NCBI GenBank assembly: GCA_030674155.1
Contig: CM060335.1
Span: 47,451,123 to 47,473,622 of the forward strand
Length of the DNA stretch: 22,500 nucleotides
Direction: 5' to 3'
Source: Stramonita haemastoma
Taxonomy: Eukaryota > Mollusca > Gastropoda > Neogastropoda > Muricidae
Position 1 is the stretch's first letter. Every line of letters starts with the position of its first letter. This document shows, in pieces, positions 16,967 to 22,500 of this stretch. The notes beneath the pieces were generated by a model, which was not told the origin of the DNA, did not search any database, and saw only the letters and a list, made by a program, of their open reading frames with translations. A program made the translations under genes and the position numbers.

Positions 16967-17477
16967 CCTGTGTGTGTGTGAACTTCTCTGAATACTTACC
17001 TGACTGCCACTGTCATGTATGTAGCCAATGATACATGTGTGCACATACATGCTTATGTACCCATAAAATAAGTATGTCTTAATTTTGGCTTTATTGATTT
17101 TTTGAATTGCTTGTAAATTCATAGTCTTTCTACCAATGGTTTTAAAACATTGCTTGTGTGTGCTCGTGTGTGCGTGTGGGGGTGGGGGGGGGGAGGTGGG
17201 TGTGGATGGTGTGTATGTGTAGGGGGGAGGACCGTGTGTGTGTGGGGGGGGGTGTGAGTGGGTGTGGATGGTGTGTGGAGGGGGGCGAGCGCGCGCGCGT
17301 AGAGTGTGAGTGTTTGTGATATTTTCATTTGAAGTTGCCATATAATGTCTGAACAAATATGAAGTGTAGCTATTTCGTGTGTTTGATTATGATTTGTACC
17401 TATGTGCCTGTCAGTGTTGTTATTGCCCTTCAGGGATGATGAAAGTGTTTTTGACTTGACTTGACTTGACTTGACTC
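16967..17477 (+). mobile_element. Rex1/CR1-like LINE, copy 2, right part
   Basis: It resumes with GTGTGTGTGAACTTCTCTGA and matches copy 1 through CATACATGCTTATGTACCCA, GCGCGCGCGTAGAGTGTGAG, TGCCCTTCAGGGATGATGAA and the TTGAC tail ending near 17477. A G-rich, variable TG tract (17155-17290) replaces a shorter TG region of copy 1. Confidence 0.82.
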
Positions 17478-17995
17478 TCTGATGTTGTCTTCCCATCATT
17501 TTTTCTGTCTGCCTCTCATCTCTCTTCTTTTACTGTTCCATGTAGGACAGTCTTGACCAGTCCAGATGTTCGTGTGACGTGTGCCTTTAGTTTGGTCAGG
17601 AGCTCTTCATATGACCTGAGTTTCCAGTTGGGGTTTTCACCTCCTCGTTAGTGATGTGATCTCTGTACGAGATACAAAGAAGTTTGCGGAGGTATTTCAC
17701 CTCCTTTGTCTATATCCGTCCTTCAATGTCTGCTGTTATGGTCCATGTTTTACAGGTGTACAAAAATATGGACATGATCAGGGAGCGCATCAGTCTGATA
17801 TTTATTGAAGCTGATGGCGATGTTCTTGTCGTTCCAGAGGACTTTCAGCTTAATCATTGCAGGTGTGGTCTGGGCTATCCTGGAGAGTCCTTAGGGCTGT
17901 GATCCTTCATCCGATCCTATAGCTCTAAGTATCTTCAAGCTACGGAGGGTCTCAGTTTTCTGGTTTCACTCGTCTACTCATTGACTTTGTACTCT
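17478..17995 (-). mobile_element. RTE-like LINE 2, main part
   Basis: The minus strand, read from about 17950, gives IGSDEGSQP, RIAQTTPAMIKLKVLWNDKN, a decayed block, then CISYRDHITN-like and LVKTVLHGTVKEERR, the order found in RTE-type endonuclease/reverse transcriptases after the catalytic domain. Several stops and shifts are present. It runs directly into TGLEWND at 14851 if copy 2 of the Rex1-like element is removed. Confidence 0.72.
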
Positions 17996-19017
17996 CTAGA
18001 TGTGGGACTAGCACCCTGCCCATGAAGGAAAGATAGCTATTGTTGGGAATGAGCTGTACCTGCCAGGGGAAAAACCCAACCACCCCCTCCACGGTGTCCA
18101 GAGCAGCTCTCCCCACCTACAGATCCAAGCCATCCTCCCCCCCCCCCCCCCCATAGGAAAATAGAGAAAAGCAGCTTTGATTTTCGTTCATAGGATAGTT
18201 TCAAGTATTACAAATGATGAAATTTTATTAATGCGACCATTTTTTGCTTATCATTAAGGTAGCCGCATTCCGATTTGGGGGATGTGTGTGTACGAAATGA
18301 ATGGGAAATTAAAAAAAAACAAATAAATCTGACATTTGTTGTACTTTCAAATGTGTGATATTGTCTGCAAGTTGTCTGTATAATTTGGCGTGAATTTGTG
18401 TTTCTGTATAGTTCATAGTTATTTCCGTGAATTTTGTTTTGGCTGCCTCATCTTCTGTGATGTTCCTGTCCTGCTGTTCCCACGCCACTCATTTCAATCC
18501 CCACACCACAGCCAGGTTATTTACGTCTCGTCCTCTGGGTCAGGAGTCCACAGAGAGCTCATCAATATTAGGCCACCATAGGGCCACCAGCCAGAGGGGC
18601 CATGCACTTCTGCTGGGTCACTTTGGATGGTGTTCAGTGGTGCCTGTTCTGAGCTAACATACACAGAACACCACTTACTAAGCCCCCTACTAACGACAGT
18701 ATTAGCTCAGTCGCGGAGCCAGACCGATCGAGGTGGCAACCACCATACACCACAATATCCCTCCAATGACCCCCCCCCCCCGTGAACCTCCAACCCCAAA
18801 GGCTTTGACACAAACTCACCACAGGCACAGAAGTGTATGGGAAAACCGAATCTGAGGTCACCATGAGACCAGTGTAACGGGGGCCACCATGTCATAGACA
18901 ATTTAGTTTATTGCGCGACGGTGATGATGAGCTGATGCTGCTATGGAAGCGCTTGTGCTTTGGAACTCATCGACAGGGCTGTACTCTACGATTCCTATCA
19001 CAATATATCCCGGCCTC
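17996..19017. other. No gene recognised; poly-C runs
   Basis: Poly-C runs lie at 18137-18152 and about 18770-18781. The part from 18470 to 18960 is less AT-rich than its surroundings and looks like part of a dispersed repeat or LTR, but I cannot name it. The open frames here are short and not convincing. Confidence 0.4.
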
Positions 19018-19165
19018 AACTCCCGCAATGTGAGGTGGATGAAGCTCAACTGTGTGGTCCCTGTCTTCTCAATGAGCCCACAGCACACTCACTCAGGGGT
19101 AGGAGCCGTCTGGAGTCCAAAAAAATCCCTAAGACTTTTATGGGATTCAAACACGCGACCCTCCG
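19018..19165 (-). mobile_element. SINE-C, copy 2 (head truncated)
   Basis: The minus strand has the B box (TGTTTGAATCCC), CTTAGGGATTTTTTTGGACT, TGTGCTGTGGGCTCA and GTTGAGCTTCATCCACCTCA. The A box is missing; a GAA tract abuts the remaining head. Confidence 0.78.
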
Positions 19166-19295
19166 CAAAGAAGAAAAAGAAGAAGAAGAAGAAGAAAGAA
19201 GAAAGAAGTAGAAGAAACAGGAGAAGAAGAAGAAGAAAAAAAAAAGAAGAAAAGAAGAAGAAGAAACGCGAAGAAGAAGAAGAAAGAAGAAGAAG
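19166..19295. repeat. (GAA)n-rich polypurine tract
   Basis: About 130 bases, almost purely A and G on the + strand, dominated by GAA/AAG. Poly-Lys/Glu open frames here are artefacts of the repeat. Confidence 0.93.
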
Positions 19296-19829
19296 CAAAA
19301 ACAACTACCACAAGACATGACCACACACATGTAAACTTCAGTCAGATAATCCCACCTAAGTCAAAGTGCGGACTATACACGGCTTACAAGCGGTCATCTA
19401 CCGGTCAGTGCTGGTCCTTTGGGAGGGAGGGTCAGTCCTGTCCACACACGTCTCTGTGTGGCCTGTATCCTCTGTCTGCTTTGCATAACCAGCGCGCGAG
19501 CCAGCCTGGTCAGCCTCTGGTCAAGAGGGAGCCTTAATGACCAGAGCAGGGACCGGTAATTATTCTGAACGACCATCCCTGTAGTCAAGTTTGGTGCAAG
19601 GAGATTGGCAAATCCTGTGTGCTGAATTTGCGTGTGTGCAGACCATTCCGTCGACTTGGAATGAAATTTGCATACCTGTGTGTGTGTGACATAGGACGTG
19701 AGTGCGCCTAGACAACTGACTTTAACAAAACTGGAAGTTTGGGAGTGTCTGTACATACACCATATCTTTTCAGCAGAGTGAGGTTGAGTGTGGAATTCAT
19801 GGTTATGTTTTTGTTTTTTCTATTCTTGT
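19296..19829. other. No gene recognised
   Basis: A minus-strand frame of 120 codons (19756-19394) contains NNYRSLLWSLRLPLDQRL and LARALVMQSRQRIQATQRR. It has no recognisable domain and no supporting splice or promoter signal; it could be part of an unknown repeat. Confidence 0.35.
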
Positions 19830-19976
19830 ATATCGAAGATAATGGAATAAGCACTCATGTGCTTTTTATTTTTACATCCAGTCCCCGTGTATATGCAGTT
19901 TTGCAAATCTTGTCATCTGTTCCCACCGCACACGATGACCTACTCTTACGAAAAAAGGAACAAGATAACGTTTTAA
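19830..19976 (-). mobile_element. SINE-A, copy 4 (3' part)
   Basis: The minus strand matches the 3' half of the family (GCATATACACGGGGACTGG, CATGAGTGCTTATTCCATTA). It is 5'-truncated. Confidence 0.78.
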
Positions 19977-20120
19977 CTTTATATCTATCAACATGAGGCT
20001 TGTGGTCTTGTGTGCGTGTTCGTTCCGCTGGTTTTAAACATAGTGAGACTCCAAGATAGAGCCACTCTCTACCTACCAAACTCCAAGCACGTCTATCACC
20101 GAAAAGCAGCCAGGAACGAC

Positions 20121-20296
20121 CCCAGAAATGTCCCCAATAAGCCAGAGATGTCCCCAATAATCCAGAAATGTCCCCAATAATCCAGAAATGTCCCCAACAA
20201 TCCAGAAATGTCCCCAATAATCAAGAGATGTCCCCAACAATCCAGAGATGTCCCCAATAATCCAGAAATGTCCCCAATGTCCCCAATAATCCAGCA
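20121..20296. repeat. 20-bp minisatellite
   Basis: Eight or more units of ATGTCCCCAATAATCCAGAA with single-base variants and one partial unit (20271-20280). It creates a periodic Trp/Gly/Ile open frame on the minus strand in two frames, which is not a gene. Confidence 0.95.
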
Positions 20297-20406
20297 TCTG
20301 GATTAAACCCACAACCTCCCAATCAACAGCCCATTACGCTAATTATTGTGCAAAGGTATCTTCAGAACATTTTTTACTTGTATTTTGCTACTGATGCTAA
20401 TGATGG

Positions 20407-20772
20407 GAACGGGATAGCCTAGTGGTCAGAACATTGCGCTCGCAATTTGACGACATGAGTTCAATTCCCGTTCGAGGGGATTTTTTCTCCTGGAGTTAAC
20501 ATCAGTGCTGACTTCACTCCCCCTAAAAGTCCTTCGCATGAGACTATAAACCGAGGCCCCGTGTGCGAACCCACGCAGAACATCTTGCGCACACGTTAAA
20601 TCCTGTTCCGCTTTTTGTAAGAGTGGGCCATTGTGTGCCGGTGGGAACAGATAACAAGATTTACAAAACTGCATACACACGGGGACTGGATGTAAAAAAG
20701 CACATGAGTGCTTATTCCATTATCCTCGATATGAAGGGGGAAAAAAATCGATGGAACAAGTGATGAATAAGG
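20407..20772 (+). mobile_element. SINE-A, full-length copy 5 (reference copy)
   Basis: Head with A box (GATAGCCTAGTGGTCAGA, 20413-20430) and B box (GAGTTCAATTCCCG), then GGAGTTAACATCAGTGCTG, core CATGAGACTATAAACCGAGG (near 20537-20556), ACATCTTGCGCACACGTTAA, CTGCATACACACGGGGACTG and GCTTATTCCATTATCCTCGA. Copies 1 to 4 align to it. It is a pol III type SINE without coding capacity. Confidence 0.85.
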
Positions 20773-20889
20773 TAGACTTGTATAATCATTCTGCAATTGT
20801 TTTTCTTTGACGAGGGTTATACAAAAATGTTGTAAAAAACCAAAACCGAACATAACTATTCACGCACATGATTATTTATATAAAAAAGC

Positions 20890-21035
20890 CTCTTTTCTTC
20901 CTAGATTCCTTCTCTCTGTCTTTTTGGTTTCCCTCTTTCTGTTTCTCTGAGTGTCTCTGTCTGTGTCTACCAGTCTCTGTTTCTCACTTTCCGTCTTAAT
21001 CTTTCTTTCCTTTTTCTCCCTCTCTCCTACCACCT

Positions 21036-21096
<61 letters not shown>

Positions 21097-21222
21097 CCCT
21101 CTACCCCCCTCTCTCTACCCCCCCCTCTCTCTCTCCCCCCCTCTCTCTCCCCACGCCCTCTCTCTCTCCCCCCCTCTCTCTCCCCCCCCCCTCTCTCTCT
21201 CTCTCCCCCCCTCTCTCTCTCT
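20890..21222. repeat. Polypyrimidine (CT)n tract
   Basis: Almost entirely C and T on the + strand, with a pure (CT)n core at about 21040-21092, then C-run/CTCT blocks to 21222. The Leu/Ser/Pro open frames here are artefacts. Confidence 0.92.
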
Positions 21223-21916
21223 TGGATGTCCACCATAACTGTGGTCAATCAAGTAAACGAAACCACGATGCACTTAACAATCTTTTCTGGAAGTAGTCAT
21301 TAAAATTGATGGTAAGCAGTTAAACAAACTTTGACTTGGAAAGCGCTAGTAAATGAATAGCCCCCAAAGACCAATAATACGATAAATTGAATACAAAATT
21401 TGAAAAAAGGACTTTCACGTTTCATGTTAAGTGACCATTTTGTAGAATAAACTTTGGACTTAGTCCCCGAAAACTAACTAATGGACCCATAAGAATAAAA
21501 ATATTCAGTAAAAAGTTGAGACAAGCGGCTATATATATTGTCAAACTATAAAACAGACCATTAAAAAAAAACGTTTAGGTGACTGTTGCAAGCAAACGTT
21601 TTATGATAAAAGACCGTTTGGAATGCAGTATGGTAAAGCTTCATAAGTTTGATGTTTAGAGAACTATGAACAGTTTGTATCTGAAGTTTTTCTCTTCAGT
21701 CTGTGCAAAATATTGCGCGCAATATTTGTTGAGTTTTATACTGATGGGGTGTTTTTTTTAATATAAAGTTCTTACACAGTAAATTGTGAAAACTTTTCAT
21801 GAAAATATGAGAGTTGTATTTGAAGCAAACACTAATTCTTCATTATGACGAATCTGGGTATTTACAGCCAGAGAAGCATAACAAATAAATATACAAAAAA
21901 TAAGACATTAAGAAAT
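21223..21916. other. No gene recognised
   Basis: AT-rich, with no long open frame. It contains a 20-bp perfect palindrome at 21708-21727. Confidence 0.5.
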
Positions 21917-22135
21917 GAGCAGCCCCCGGGGTGCAGTGCTTAGCAAAGGTCGAGGGATTGAACCCCATTAGAGTCATAGGGAATATTTCAGACTCCGGCC
22001 AGCTCCTATCCGAAGTGAGTGTGCTGTGGGCTCAGTGGGAAGACTGAGACCACTGTAAACCTTCATCCACTTTACGGATAGGAGTTTCAGAGTGTTACAG
22101 TACTCTTCGTTTAACATCGCTACTGTTTAAGGTCA
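21917..22135 (+). mobile_element. SINE-C, copy 3
   Basis: Degenerate A box region (GGGTGCAGTGCTTAGC), B box (GGGATTGAACCCC), then TGTGCTGTGGGCTCAGTGGG and AAGACTGAGACCACTG, matching copy 1 at 2172-2400. Confidence 0.78.
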
Positions 22136-22317
22136 CAATTCTGATAAGATCAATCAGGTTGTTGGTCCTGGCCAAAATCCTTCTTTTCACTATTTAGAAT
22201 TCATCGCTTAGGGTCACCTCGGATAAGGGAAAACTTTGGATTACATCACTTCCGCTTTGTTTCCCAAACGGAGAAGACTAACGCTTAAGATGAAACCCAT
22301 ATGGTGAGAGAGAATGA

Positions 22318-22500
22318 ATGAATGAATGAATAATCTTTATTTTTCAAGGGTAACAGAGTAAGTATTACATACTTTTCTTCATCCGGCCCTTGCCCTGATC
22401 AGGGAATAAAGCTAAGAAACCCCCTCCCTACCCCTACATACCAGCATCACCACCAGAAGCAGTTCAACCAATGTTTTAAAAGAAGAAAACAGAATACATT
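22318..22500 (-). mobile_element. Probable LINE 3' end running off the right edge
   Basis: On the minus strand the segment ends with CCTTGAAAAATAAAGATT, then ATTC repeats (22333-22314). A polyadenylation-like AATAAA plus a short tandem tail is typical of CR1-type 3' ends. No coding part is visible inside the window. Confidence 0.5.

Noticed and set aside
18943..19320. Poly-Lys/Glu/Arg open frame
   Set aside because: It is the translation of the GAA tract joined to SINE-C.
19394..19756. 120-codon minus-strand open frame as a host gene
   Set aside because: No domain, splice or promoter support; frames of this length are expected by chance in 22 kb.
20951..21296. Leu/Ser/Pro-rich frames on + and Glu/Arg/Gly-rich frames on -
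   Set aside because: CT-repeat artefacts.

Overview
The window looks like nuclear DNA of a marine gastropod, probably a caenogastropod. It is AT-leaning, rich in (TG)n, (GATA)n, (ACT)n and (GAA)n microsatellites, and packed with tRNA-derived SINEs and 5'-truncated non-LTR retrotransposons of kinds I associate with mollusc genomes. No operons, ribosome binding sites, CRISPR arrays or functional tRNA/rRNA genes are visible. The organism call is inference, because no search could be run.

Gene content is low. The only convincing host gene lies on the + strand at about 4565-7437, with possible further exons at 8111-8251 and 9770-9877. It starts behind a good splice acceptor, encodes a TIR-type (Toll/IL-1 receptor/SEFIR superfamily) domain at 4850-5260, and continues into a long acidic, Ser/Thr/Gln-rich tail. 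This is the layout of an innate-immune adaptor. Coding-like sequence is continuous but changes reading frame at least six times in 2.6 kb. Either it is a decaying paralogue or the assembly carries uncorrected indels, several of which would fall in homopolymers. A weaker coding-like frame on the - strand runs off the left edge (1-377).

Layout: 1-1190, weak minus-strand frame, then nothing clear; 1193-2086, microsatellites and an L2-like LINE 3' end; 2172-2400, SINE-C; 2400-4560, mostly unassigned with two (TG)n tracts and a SINE-A piece; 4565-7437, the TIR gene; 7438-9770, introns carrying a 30-bp minisatellite with a palindrome in each unit, SINE-B, SINE-A and a piggyBac-like MITE; 9770-11430, one candidate exon, a (TA)n tract and AT-rich sequence; 11427-12311, SINE-A and SINE-B head to head, the latter interrupted by an L2 tail; 12335-18000, nested transposons; 18000-22500, SINEs, GAA and CT tracts, a 20-bp minisatellite and a LINE 3' end at the right edge.

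The most striking structure is at 12335-18000. A Rex1/CR1-like LINE has inserted twice, each time into a different minus-strand RTE-like LINE. The first host LINE itself splits a 30-bp minisatellite. The second Rex1 copy is split in its (GT)n tract by a third, minus-strand LINE. Reading through the junctions restores continuous RT-family sequence on both sides, so the order of insertion can be inferred.
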